Shown here piece after piece: positions 50,754-57,163 of a DNA stretch of 57,163 bases. The stretch spans positions 1-57,163 of the forward strand of contig JAGHUP010000007.1 in NCBI GenBank assembly GCA_018064755.1. Reading direction: 5' to 3'. A program made the position numbers and the translations under genes. Each line of letters begins with the position of its first letter. Within the stretch, counting starts at the first letter, position 1. The stretch is from Candidatus Crickella equi (GTDB lineage: Bacteria > Bacillota > Clostridia > Peptostreptococcales > Anaerovoracaceae). The notes below the pieces were generated by a model. It was not told the DNA's origin, did no database searches, and was given only the letters and a program-made list of their open reading frames with translations.

Positions 50754-51854
50754 CTACTTATCTATCCTGTATTTTCTTATCCTTAGCACAAAACCAGCAG
50801 TACATGCCGCGATGGCTCCACCGATTGTACCGGCAAGTGCTCCCTTGCTGTAGTTCTCTGCCTCGCCAAGTGCCTTTACTTCCTGAATAACAGATTCTTC
50901 TTCCGTCTCTGCCTCTATCTTATCACCAAGCAGTACCTCTTTAACAGTAACTCCACTTGATTTTTTTACTACTTTAGCCTTATTCGCAGTAGCCTTGCCT
51001 TTATTAGCAGTATTATCTCCACCGCCAGCAATGTTATCCTCTGAACCTGTTTTTGCTCCGCTTCCATTATCGTCATCAATGCCCAGTTCAGCATCATCAT
51101 CAGGTGAGCCCTTCAATATTACATCCACACCGAATATTAGTTGCACAGATTGGTGAGAGGTTACATCTCCACTATAACCGTATTCAGTCCACTGTCCTTC
51201 CTTGATTTCCGTCTGTCCAATACACAGTCTTAGAAGGTCGTGGCTCTTCATTCTGTCGTTTGATATGCTGTCATTGTCATTCTTCGTGCAATAATACGAA
51301 GTTGCAAGAATTACTGGCACTCTTTCTGCACCAGAGAGCGAGCCTTCATTAGGCTTGATTATGCCTTCTTCGCTATCTCTCTCATAATTATTTGCAAGAT
51401 TTGGATAATACAATCTGTTGCTCTCGTATTCCCAAGGTTCCAATTGCATCGAATACCTACTATGTTTGCCACTTCCATCAGTAGTTCTAAATACAACATA
51501 TTTGATCGAACTACGATCAATACCAGCTGCATCAAGAACATCTGTAAGTTTAGGACCCTTTCCTACAATTCTTAGAATTGTAGCTACGTCAGTAACATTG
51601 GTGTACTTATGTACTGAATTACCAATGCTTTCAAGTTCAGACCTCGAAAACTTTGCTTTGACTGGTATCTTATCTCCTCTCCAGCCCTCATACTGAATTC
51701 TAACTTCAAGCGAGCCATCACCTGCATATGACTTCCCCTCACTACCTATAGACAATAGGAAGAATGACTGCATAAGTATAAGTACAGCCATCAGAATAAT
51801 TGCAATTATTCTCTTTCTAATATCCAAGATATGCTCTCTCAAAAGCCTCTCCAT
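50754..51854 (-). CDS. Exported protein with two terminal membrane helices
   Basis: 366 aa as drawn. N-terminal membrane segment (IIAIILMAVLILMQSFFLL) and C-terminal anchor (GALAGTIGGAIAACTAGFVL) with a basic end. The external part has a stretch resembling the sulfite-oxidase-like fold (TILRIVGKGPKLTDVLDAAG, then YVVFRTTDGSGKHSRYSM) and a low-complexity Asp/Gly/Asn/Lys linker. The first 38 bases overlap the substrate-binding-protein gene; a TTG at about 51824 with GAGAG upstream may be the real start. Function unknown, presumably a surface receptor of the uptake system. Confidence 0.55.
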   Translation of the reverse strand: MERLLREHILDIRKRIIAIILMAVLILMQSFFLLSIGSEGKSYAGDGSLEVRIQYEGWRGDKIPVKAKFSRSELESIGNSVHKYTNVTDVATILRIVGKGPKLTDVLDAAGIDRSSIKYVVFRTTDGSGKHSRYSMQLEPWEYESNRLYYPNLANNYERDSEEGIIKPNEGSLSGAERVPVILATSYYCTKNDNDSISNDRMKSHDLLRLCIGQTEIKEGQWTEYGYSGDVTSHQSVQLIFGVDVILKGSPDDDAELGIDDDNGSGAKTGSEDNIAGGGDNTANKGKATANKAKVVKKSSGVTVKEVLLGDKIEAETEEESVIQEVKALGEAENYSKGALAGTIGGAIAACTAGFVLRIRKYRIDK

Positions 51855-52878
51855 ACATCATTTCATACAGCTCATCCACTTTGTCCTGAAGATTCTCGTC
51901 AGACATCAGGTCTGGATACATCATATGAATCATATAATAAACGCCTAGCAAACTCGTAACTCCAGGAAACTCCCAAGAATCCATCTCAGCTGGCATAAGA
52001 TATACGTTCTTATTCTTAACAGCATTCACCTCTGACCAAGTATTATCCTCGGTTAGATCTTTTACACCATAATTGGTAGCATCTCCTCTTGTGATGAAGA
52101 TGTAGTCAGGATTCCACGCGAATATCTGCTCAGTTCCAGCAGTAGGCCAAAGCTCCGTTGCCGCAAGTTCATCGGCGCTATTTACGGCTCCGGCGAGAGT
52201 AAGCATTTTACCCTGGAGCATAGTTCCATCAGCTACTTTACCAATGGATGATCCCATTACTATTGCGGATTTTTTGTCTTTAATATCTGTTGTCAGTTCA
52301 TTAATCGCGTCAATCTCACTCTCATAGTATGAAATCAATTCTTCTGCTCTGTCTTCCTTACCACAGACAACGCCCAGAACCTTAAGTGCTGTAATCATTT
52401 CTTCTGGAGTCTCAACATCAATTCCTACAGCAGGAATGCCAATCTTCTCTACTGCATCGAGTGTCTCAACATCACTTGCCTTGTGAATGAAAAGATCTGG
52501 TCCAAGTTCAGCAAGCGCCTCTATGTCTGCTACTCCCTTTCCAACATCAGCGCAAGACTTAAGACTTGACTGAACATCTTCTAGGAATTTCTCAGTCTTT
52601 CCAATCCCTGTAATCTTATCTCCCATATCTAATGAGAGCAGGAATCTTATAACAACTCTATAGCACAGTGCTACGCTCTTAGGATTCTTACTTACAGTAA
52701 CCTCGCGACCAGCTTGATCTATTACAGTAACACTATCGTCTGTTTCTGCAACTACTGTACCAGCCTGAGATGCGTTACCATCATCCTTAGCTGTTCCACA
52801 CGAAGCAAAACTTGCCATTGTCATGGCAAGTATTAATACCAGTATTAATAGCTTCCTTACAGTTCTGGTACGAGGCAT
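51817..52878 (-). CDS. ABC transporter substrate-binding lipoprotein, FecB/BtuF family
   Basis: 353 aa from the ATG at 52878 (AGGAAG upstream); a GTG at 52905 lies inside the ATPase gene. A signal peptide with FASC lipobox is present. The family start VIDQAGREVTVSKNPKSVAL and later ELGPDLFI, GKMLTLAGAVNSADE and WEFPGVTSLLG fit class III binding proteins for iron chelates, cobalamin, haem or, in MolA, molybdate/tungstate. The ligand cannot be read; tungstate would suit the AOR in this window, as inference. Confidence 0.82.
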   Translation of the reverse strand: MPRTRTVRKLLILVLILAMTMASFASCGTAKDDGNASQAGTVVAETDDSVTVIDQAGREVTVSKNPKSVALCYRVVIRFLLSLDMGDKITGIGKTEKFLEDVQSSLKSCADVGKGVADIEALAELGPDLFIHKASDVETLDAVEKIGIPAVGIDVETPEEMITALKVLGVVCGKEDRAEELISYYESEIDAINELTTDIKDKKSAIVMGSSIGKVADGTMLQGKMLTLAGAVNSADELAATELWPTAGTEQIFAWNPDYIFITRGDATNYGVKDLTEDNTWSEVNAVKNKNVYLMPAEMDSWEFPGVTSLLGVYYMIHMMYPDLMSDENLQDKVDELYEMMYGEAFERAYLGY

Positions 52879-53636
52879 GCTTTTCTTCCTAACTCCTCTA
52901 TCCACATGATTCTAAGATCTGTGTCATATATTTTCTTCAGTGCTTCCTCAGTAAGTATTTCATCACTGTCGCCCTGAATTATCTTACCCTGTCTATCTAC
53001 AATAGCAGCCTTACCGCCAAGTAGCAATGCGTGGTCCGGATTATGTGTAGTAATAACTACTGAAAGACCCTTTCCTGCCATAGACTTAACCAGTTCAAGG
53101 ACTCTCTGCTGGTTGCCGTAATCAAGGTGAGCAACCGGCTCGTCGAAGAGGACAACCTTAGGCTCTCTAACTATGGCTCTTGCAATCAGCAGCTGCTGTC
53201 TTTCACCACCACTGATATTCATATATGACTTATTAGCCAGATGCACGAGGTTCATACTCTCTAGCACATCCATTACCATCTTTTCATCTTCTTCTGACGG
53301 TCTTCCGAACATTCCTGTTTCTGGCGCCCTTCCCATCAGTACAAAGTCAAATGCCGTGTAATCAAACGCCGGTGTATGTAGCTGTGGAACAAATCCCACC
53401 AGACGTGCAATATCTTTCTCCTTAAGTGAGCTAAGCTTGTTACCGCACAGCTCAATATCGCCTGACTCAGCCTTTAGCAGTCCAGCCATACAGTTTAGAA
53501 GTGTGGTCTTGCCTGCACCATTCGGACCCAGAATACACAGTATCTCTCCCTCGCCGAGGCTGAGATTCACGCCATCTAAAACATTGCGATCAGCAGCAGA
53601 ATATGAAAATGTAAGATTCTTTATATCATATATCAT
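52857..53636 (-). CDS. ABC transporter ATP-binding protein, FecE/BtuD type
   Basis: 259 aa with Walker A GPNGAGKTT, Q-loop FVPQ, signature ISGGERQQ, Walker B VVLFDEPVAHLD and TTHNPDH. It energises the FecCD-type permease encoded just upstream. Its 3' end overlaps the binding-protein gene by about 22 bases. Confidence 0.92.
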   Translation of the reverse strand: MIYDIKNLTFSYSAADRNVLDGVNLSLGEGEILCILGPNGAGKTTLLNCMAGLLKAESGDIELCGNKLSSLKEKDIARLVGFVPQLHTPAFDYTAFDFVLMGRAPETGMFGRPSEEDEKMVMDVLESMNLVHLANKSYMNISGGERQQLLIARAIVREPKVVLFDEPVAHLDYGNQQRVLELVKSMAGKGLSVVITTHNPDHALLLGGKAAIVDRQGKIIQGDSDEILTEEALKKIYDTDLRIMWIEELGRKACLVPEL

Positions 53637-53645
53637 ATCTGCCTC

Positions 53646-54689
53646 CTATCTGATGTTTGCCTTTTGTCTATAGAGCAGCCAAGCGAAGAATGGTGCTCCA
53701 ATGATGCCAGTCAGAATACTTACAGGCATCTCAGCTGGTCCAATAATTCTTGTTACAGTATCAACCAACAACATAAATATACCACCAATAATACAACATG
53801 CTGGCAGCAATTTTCTGTTATCCGAGCCAATGAGCATTCGGCCAAAATGAGGTACTACAAGTCCAACCCATCCGATGGTTCCTGAAATACACACAGCACC
53901 GGCAGTTAGAACTGTCGAGCATACTATGCAGATTCCACGAAGCAACGAAACATTAGCGCCCAGGCTCTTAGCTTCCTGTTCACCCAGTGAAAGAATATTA
54001 ATCCACCAAGCCATTGCAATAAGGATTACTGTTGCAATGATTCCGAGTGGAAGAACAACAAGAATATCATGATTGCCTACATAAGCAAAACTACCCAGCT
54101 GCCAATAAGTGATAGCGGCAAGCTGAGTTTCTGGATCAGCGATATATTTAATAAATCCAAGAATGGATGTCATAGCTCCGCTGACAATGATTCCTGACAG
54201 CACAAGCATTATATTAGAATTACTTCTCATAAAGCTTGGTATCAGCAGTGTCAGTGAAACCGCGATAAGGCCTCCTATGAAAGCGAATACCTGTACCAGT
54301 CCAGATGGCATTGCTAATAGAATAGCAAGTGCTGCTCCAATACACGCACCGGAGGAAACTCCAAGAAAATCCGGTGATACCAGCGGATTCTTAAATATAC
54401 CCTGATATACAACACCAGAAAGAGATAGTGCCGCTCCTACCAGAACTGATGCAATGACTCTTGGCAGTCTTACCCCAAGCAGCAGCTTTTCATCCATCAT
54501 AGTCCAACTTGACTCAGCTCCTGTCAGCTTACCGAAGATGATTTTGATGCAGTCTCCTGGAGTAATTGAGTATTTTCCGACGCAGAGACAGACAAGAATC
54601 AGTCCAAGCAACAGGAAAAACAAGGCCCAGCTAACTAGGCCTTGTTTTTTTCTGTAATTGTTGGAAAAGTTCTGTTTACTTTGTTTCAT
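53646..54689 (-). CDS. FecCD-family ABC transporter permease
   Basis: 347 aa from the ATG at 54689, with about ten membrane helices and family motifs RLPRVIASVLVGAALSLSG, NPLVSPDFLGVSSGA and GLVVPHFGRMLIG. It transports metal chelates or oxyanions as a homodimer. The first 14 bases overlap the preceding gene. A terminator-like hairpin (54616-54649) lies within the codons of the first membrane helix. A TTG at 54713 is an alternative start. Confidence 0.88.
   Translation of the reverse strand: MKQSKQNFSNNYRKKQGLVSWALFFLLLGLILVCLCVGKYSITPGDCIKIIFGKLTGAESSWTMMDEKLLLGVRLPRVIASVLVGAALSLSGVVYQGIFKNPLVSPDFLGVSSGACIGAALAILLAMPSGLVQVFAFIGGLIAVSLTLLIPSFMRSNSNIMLVLSGIIVSGAMTSILGFIKYIADPETQLAAITYWQLGSFAYVGNHDILVVLPLGIIATVILIAMAWWINILSLGEQEAKSLGANVSLLRGICIVCSTVLTAGAVCISGTIGWVGLVVPHFGRMLIGSDNRKLLPACCIIGGIFMLLVDTVTRIIGPAEMPVSILTGIIGAPFFAWLLYRQKANIR
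54616..54649. terminator. Terminator-like hairpin inside the permease 5' end
   Basis: AAAAACAAGGCC (54616-54627) and GGCCTTGTTTTT (54638-54649) form a perfect 12-bp stem with a 10-base loop and T-runs on both strands. In the direction of the operon it could act as an attenuator between the exported protein gene and the ABC genes. It must be read as coding sequence by the permease. Confidence 0.55.
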
Positions 54690-55590
54690 CTGTTGTAGGG
54701 AGTTCCTTAACAACCTTAATCTTCTTAGTTACAACCTTACTAGAAGTGTTGCAGCAGCTCTTTACTACAGCCTTTACTGTGTAAGTTCCAGTCTTCTTGA
54801 ATTTATACTTATTGAATGCAGCTGGTGTAGCCTTAGGAGCATAGTTATAAATTCTTGCATTATTTACTGTTGGCTTCTTACCATTTACTGTGTAGTAAAT
54901 ATAGTCATTCTTTACCTTGCTAACATCAAACTCTAATGTTGTTCCTACTGCTACCTTAGACTCTGTAGCAAAGATAGGATCATTGTTAACCTTCTTCTCT
55001 ACTGCAGGTACAACCTTGATTGCCTCAACATGATCATAGAAGAGAGGCATATTTCTTTCAGTGATATATTTCTGTCCGAAATAAAGTCTTAAACAATTTT
55101 CTCCATTGGAATCAGCTTCAACAGCAATTACAGGCGCAACTTTTGCTTTCTTGGCTTTCTTAGCTTTCTTTGTACTAGCAATTCCCTTGTCAGCATTCAG
55201 CTTTGTAATACTCTTGTAACAGTATCTTGTTCCAAAGAGGTCTGAGTAATTAAAAGTAATTGAGCCTGGCTTAGATCCTCCGCATACGAACTCGACAGCT
55301 TGATTCTTCTTTACCTTAACCTTGTACTTATCGAGGAGTGATTTTACTGTAACTCCCTTAACACTTTCCTTCTTGACAGTTCCCGCATTGTTAATAAATG
55401 AGTAAGTATATTTCTTCAGTTTAGCGGTAGAAAGATCAACTGTGCCCTTAACAGTATCGCCCTTCTGAATAGAAACAACTGTTGTTGCAGATGCCTTCTG
55501 CTCTTCAGCGAATGATGCTACAGTAACAACGCTGAAACTCATTGTCAGAGTTACTACTAATGCCAGCAGTAATGAACCAAATCTTTTCAT
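54676..55590 (-). CDS. Secreted two-domain protein
   Basis: 304 aa with a signal peptide (MKRFGSLLLALVVTLTMS, cleavage near AFAEE-like SFAEE). Residues 60-200 outline a sulfite-oxidase-like fold (VTVKSLLDKYKVKV; VEFVCGGSKPGSITF; LRLYFGQKYITERN). Residues 205-295 look like a chitobiase C-terminal/FN3-type domain (IYYTVNGKKPTVNNARIY). A Lys/Ala run separates parts of the first domain. GGAGAGG precedes the ATG. It is presumably an extracellular ligand-capture protein for the ABC system. Confidence 0.55.
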   Translation of the reverse strand: MKRFGSLLLALVVTLTMSFSVVTVASFAEEQKASATTVVSIQKGDTVKGTVDLSTAKLKKYTYSFINNAGTVKKESVKGVTVKSLLDKYKVKVKKNQAVEFVCGGSKPGSITFNYSDLFGTRYCYKSITKLNADKGIASTKKAKKAKKAKVAPVIAVEADSNGENCLRLYFGQKYITERNMPLFYDHVEAIKVVPAVEKKVNNDPIFATESKVAVGTTLEFDVSKVKNDYIYYTVNGKKPTVNNARIYNYAPKATPAAFNKYKFKKTGTYTVKAVVKSCCNTSSKVVTKKIKVVKELPTTDETK

Positions 55591-55604
55591 AATAATCCTC
55601 TCCT

Positions 55605-56135
55605 TTACTTCAGTAGATACAAATCTTTTAGTTCTTCGTATAAACTATCTCTGTTTTGCTCATCTATGTAATAAACATCCGCATTCGGATGATTGAGCAC
55701 TGCATTCAGAAATTCGGTATTCATTCCTGCCTTGGCTGTTGCTATCACCGGTATATCCCCATCCAAGCACTCCAGAACCTTGGATTTAAAGAGCTCTGCT
55801 TCATTCTCCATAAAGCCCAACTCATCCATAACAATGATTCCATCAGACTTGGCTTCAAGGCAGCTCACACCATAACTGTCGAAAACATCGGTGTAGAAGA
55901 TTGGTGATACACCATTACCATCACCGATATGGTTCTCTTCAGATTCACTTCTCTCTGTACAACTTGCCGGGTGAATAAAAAATGAGCGATAACCCTTCTT
56001 AAGGCTACCACCCACAGCTGTGCGAAATCCGTAAACGGGTTTGTCGCAGTCGGTCAGTAGCCGGTTGACCAACGTGCTCTTGCCCACCTGACGCTTTCCT
56101 GCAATTACAATGTGTTTTTTCATTTCGTTACTCAA
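55605..56135 (-). CDS. P-loop NTPase, THEP1/NTPase_1-like
   Basis: 176 aa from the TTG at 56135, or 172 from the ATG at 56123; neither has a strong ribosome-binding site. Walker A GKRQVGKST, a Walker B-like IIVMDELGFME and a C-terminal helical part fit the small nucleoside-triphosphatase family, which also includes proteins linked to molybdenum uptake. It is the first gene of the operon with the secreted protein and FecCD-type transporter, so a role in cofactor or metal handling is plausible. Confidence 0.72.
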   Translation of the reverse strand: MSNEMKKHIVIAGKRQVGKSTLVNRLLTDCDKPVYGFRTAVGGSLKKGYRSFFIHPASCTERSESEENHIGDGNGVSPIFYTDVFDSYGVSCLEAKSDGIIVMDELGFMENEAELFKSKVLECLDGDIPVIATAKAGMNTEFLNAVLNHPNADVYYIDEQNRDSLYEELKDLYLLK

Positions 56136-56138
56136 ATT

Positions 56139-56243
56139 CTTATTCCATTTTGTTATAAGAGAATTATACTCCTGCTTATTCTTTTTTGGAATAAGATTAT
56201 TGCCTTTAAACTATGACTTTTCGGAATATTGGAAAGGAATAAG
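56139..56243. promoter_or_regulatory. Three GGAATAAG motifs in a divergent control region
   Basis: GGAATAAG occurs at 56139-56146 (minus), 56188-56195 (plus) and 56236-56243 (plus). The middle copy also forms a hairpin with CTTATTC (56175-56181). They lie between the NTPase operon and the ThiF-like gene, and the last sits in the spacer of the ThiF promoter. Possible regulator sites. Confidence 0.4.
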
Positions 56244-56257
56244 AAAAGGTGTAAAAT
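56229..56257 (+). promoter_or_regulatory. Promoter of the ThiF-like gene
   Basis: TTGGAA (56229-56234), a 17-base spacer and TAAAAT (56252-56257), 43 bases before the ATG. Confidence 0.6.
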
Positions 56258-56300
56258 ATGCTCGTAAACAGTACGTATCACTTTAACATGGTGACAGATT

Positions 56301-57008
56301 ATGACAGATAGATATAAAAGAAACATGCCCGCCATCACTGCAGCAGAACAATCAATGCTGAAGAACAAATCGGTTCTCGTAGTGGGCTGCGGTGGACTCG
56401 GTGGTTACGCTATTGAGTACCTCGCTAGACTCGGTGTTGGACACATCACTGCCGTCGATGGAGACGTGTTCTGCGAGAGCAATCTTAATCGCCAGCTATT
56501 TTGCACTACCGACAACATTGGCAAGTCCAAAGCAAGCGAAGCAGCCACTCGTATTGCAGCGATTAACCCGGAACTTGAGGTCAAAGCGGTTGCTGAATTC
56601 TTTAATGCGGATAATGCAGTTTATCTTCTTGAAGGAACAGATGTTGTTATTGATGCACTGGACAACGTTGAATCAAGAATGATATTAGAAGATGCTTGCG
56701 AACAAGCAGGTGTTACTATTGTTCACGGAGCTGTTCAAGGATGGACAATGCAGGCAACTGTAGTTGAGCCGGGTAGCAAGTTACTGCATAATTTGTACAA
56801 GTCAAATGATAAGGTGCCCTCAACTCACGAGGCATCTAAAGAAGATCCTGATGCCAAGACCTGCCTCTGCCCTACACCTGCGTGTTGTGCAGCAATCCAG
56901 GTATCAGAAGCCTTGAAAATGCTGCTTGGCAGAGATTCTTCCCTGAATGGAAATATGCTCTTCTGGGATCTTCAAACCATGGATAGCTACACAATTCCAA
57001 TGCTATAA
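56301..57008 (+). CDS. ThiF/MoeB/HesA-family E1-like adenylyltransferase
   Basis: 235 aa. ATP site GCGGLGG (29-35), Asp53 and the arginine-finger motif NLNRQ (61-65), then DALDN and a Cys-rich CLCPTPACCAA near residue 185. Such enzymes adenylate the C-terminal Gly-Gly of MoaD or ThiS. The MoaD-like protein at 32187 is the obvious candidate partner in this window, serving the tungsto-pterin of AOR. The zinc CxxC pairs of MoeB are not clearly present. It is transcribed from its own promoter and followed by the perfect palindrome GTTAGCTAAC (57011-57020), without a T-run. Confidence 0.82.
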   Translation: MTDRYKRNMPAITAAEQSMLKNKSVLVVGCGGLGGYAIEYLARLGVGHITAVDGDVFCESNLNRQLFCTTDNIGKSKASEAATRIAAINPELEVKAVAEFFNADNAVYLLEGTDVVIDALDNVESRMILEDACEQAGVTIVHGAVQGWTMQATVVEPGSKLLHNLYKSNDKVPSTHEASKEDPDAKTCLCPTPACCAAIQVSEALKMLLGRDSSLNGNMLFWDLQTMDSYTIPML

Positions 57009-57062
57009 TCGTTAGCTAACACACGCCCATAATAAATTTTGGCAAGAAAAATCGGCCCTGCA

Positions 57063-57163
57063 TGATGATATGCTCCCTTTATGAGAGACAGTGAAAAACA
57101 AAACTGTTAATCATGAAGGGAGTTTTCATATGGGCCGAAAAGGAGTGAAAGTTTCAGCAGAGC
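57063..57163 (+). mobile_element. Right-end IS copy, terminal 101 bp only
   Basis: Identical in inverted orientation to bases 1-101. It starts TGATGATATGCTCCC at 57063 and runs into the transposase gene, which leaves the window rightwards. Just inside both insertion points lies AAAAATCGG, 6-7 bases from the element tip, which may be a target preference or chance. Confidence 0.75.
57130..57163 (+). CDS. Transposase N-terminus, partial (right copy)
   Basis: ATG at 57130 after GAAGGGAG, reading MGRKGVKVSAE to the window edge. Same ORF as at the left end. An IS3/IS150-type OrfA is the best guess from so few residues. Confidence 0.5.
   Translation, partial: MGRKGVKVSAE

Noticed and set aside
1-57163. 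Composite transposon carrying the whole window
   Set aside because: 57 kb of mixed, partly housekeeping genes between IS ends is more likely a contig broken at repeats; no target duplication can be checked.

Overview
The window reads as a chromosomal segment of a strictly anaerobic, low-to-mid GC Bacillota, most likely a Clostridia-type gut or rumen bacterium. The grounds are a CpI-sized [FeFe]-hydrogenase, 2-hydroxyacyl-CoA dehydratase-type radical enzymes with their activator ATPase, a tungsten-type aldehyde:ferredoxin oxidoreductase, many ferredoxin-like proteins, and purine-rich Shine-Dalgarno sites with frequent TTG starts. No rRNA, tRNA or CRISPR array was seen. The piece is bounded by two copies of the same insertion-sequence end in opposite orientation: bases 1-101 are the exact reverse complement of 57063-57163. 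It is probably a complete contig cut at a multicopy IS.

Layout. (1) 0.1-4.7 kb, minus: ketopantoate reductase, a short unknown protein, a Cys-rich small ORF interrupted by an in-frame TAG, a YtcJ-like amidohydrolase and an amino-acid permease. (2) 4.8-8.3 kb, minus: [FeFe]-hydrogenase and a NuoF-cluster/GltD fusion. (3) 8.4-12.6 kb: two tandem hypB genes and a CsoR-family regulator with the ligand pattern of the Ni sensor InrS, divergent from a nickel ECF importer (nikMN-Q-O). The two units share overlapping -10 boxes and a G-tract inverted repeat. (4) 12.6-23.4 kb, minus: one long operon with two different HgdA/HgdB-type pairs, one HgdC-type activator, an Hsp90 (htpG), a CooC nickel ATPase, two homologous small membrane proteins and a truncated acetyl-CoA-synthase-like protein. 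(5) 23.5-27.2 kb: a His-rich small protein (plus) and, on minus, a 924-aa FeS/GltD oxidoreductase, hypA and cooT. (6) 27.4-31.4 kb, plus: split transketolase, SCP2-like protein and a Zn alcohol dehydrogenase. (7) 31.4-38.7 kb, minus: phosphodiesterase, a 71-aa unknown, MoaD-like protein, ferredoxin, AOR, tocopherol-cyclase-like protein and an old-yellow-enzyme/SDR fusion. (8) 38.9-49.3 kb, minus: phasin-like helical protein, three adenylate-forming enzymes (one fused to an esterase, one to a phasin-like tail) and three more alpha/beta hydrolases. (9) 49.3-56.1 kb, minus: NTPase, three exported proteins with a possible sulfite-oxidase-like fold, a FecCD-type ABC importer and an ExbB/DUF2149 pair. 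(10) a divergent ThiF/MoeB-like gene and the right IS end.

How it fits together. The outstanding feature is 8-27 kb. It holds nearly a full nickel uptake, sensing and insertion kit (NikMNQO, InrS-like sensor, HypA, two HypB, CooC, CooT, a His-rich protein), yet no NiFe-hydrogenase, CODH, urease or full-length acetyl-CoA synthase. The enzymes it surrounds are paired dehydratase/reductase-family complexes with their ATP-dependent activator, an Hsp90 and a mini acetyl-CoA-synthase-like protein. I infer an undescribed, possibly nickel-dependent radical reductase/dehydratase system, fed by GltD-type flavoproteins and the [FeFe]-hydrogenase. A second candidate system at 31-49 kb combines tungsto-enzyme, ene-reductase, acyl-adenylating, esterase and phasin-like proteins and looks like granule- or membrane-associated metabolism of a lipophilic acid. 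Functions are read from motifs only; no database search was possible.
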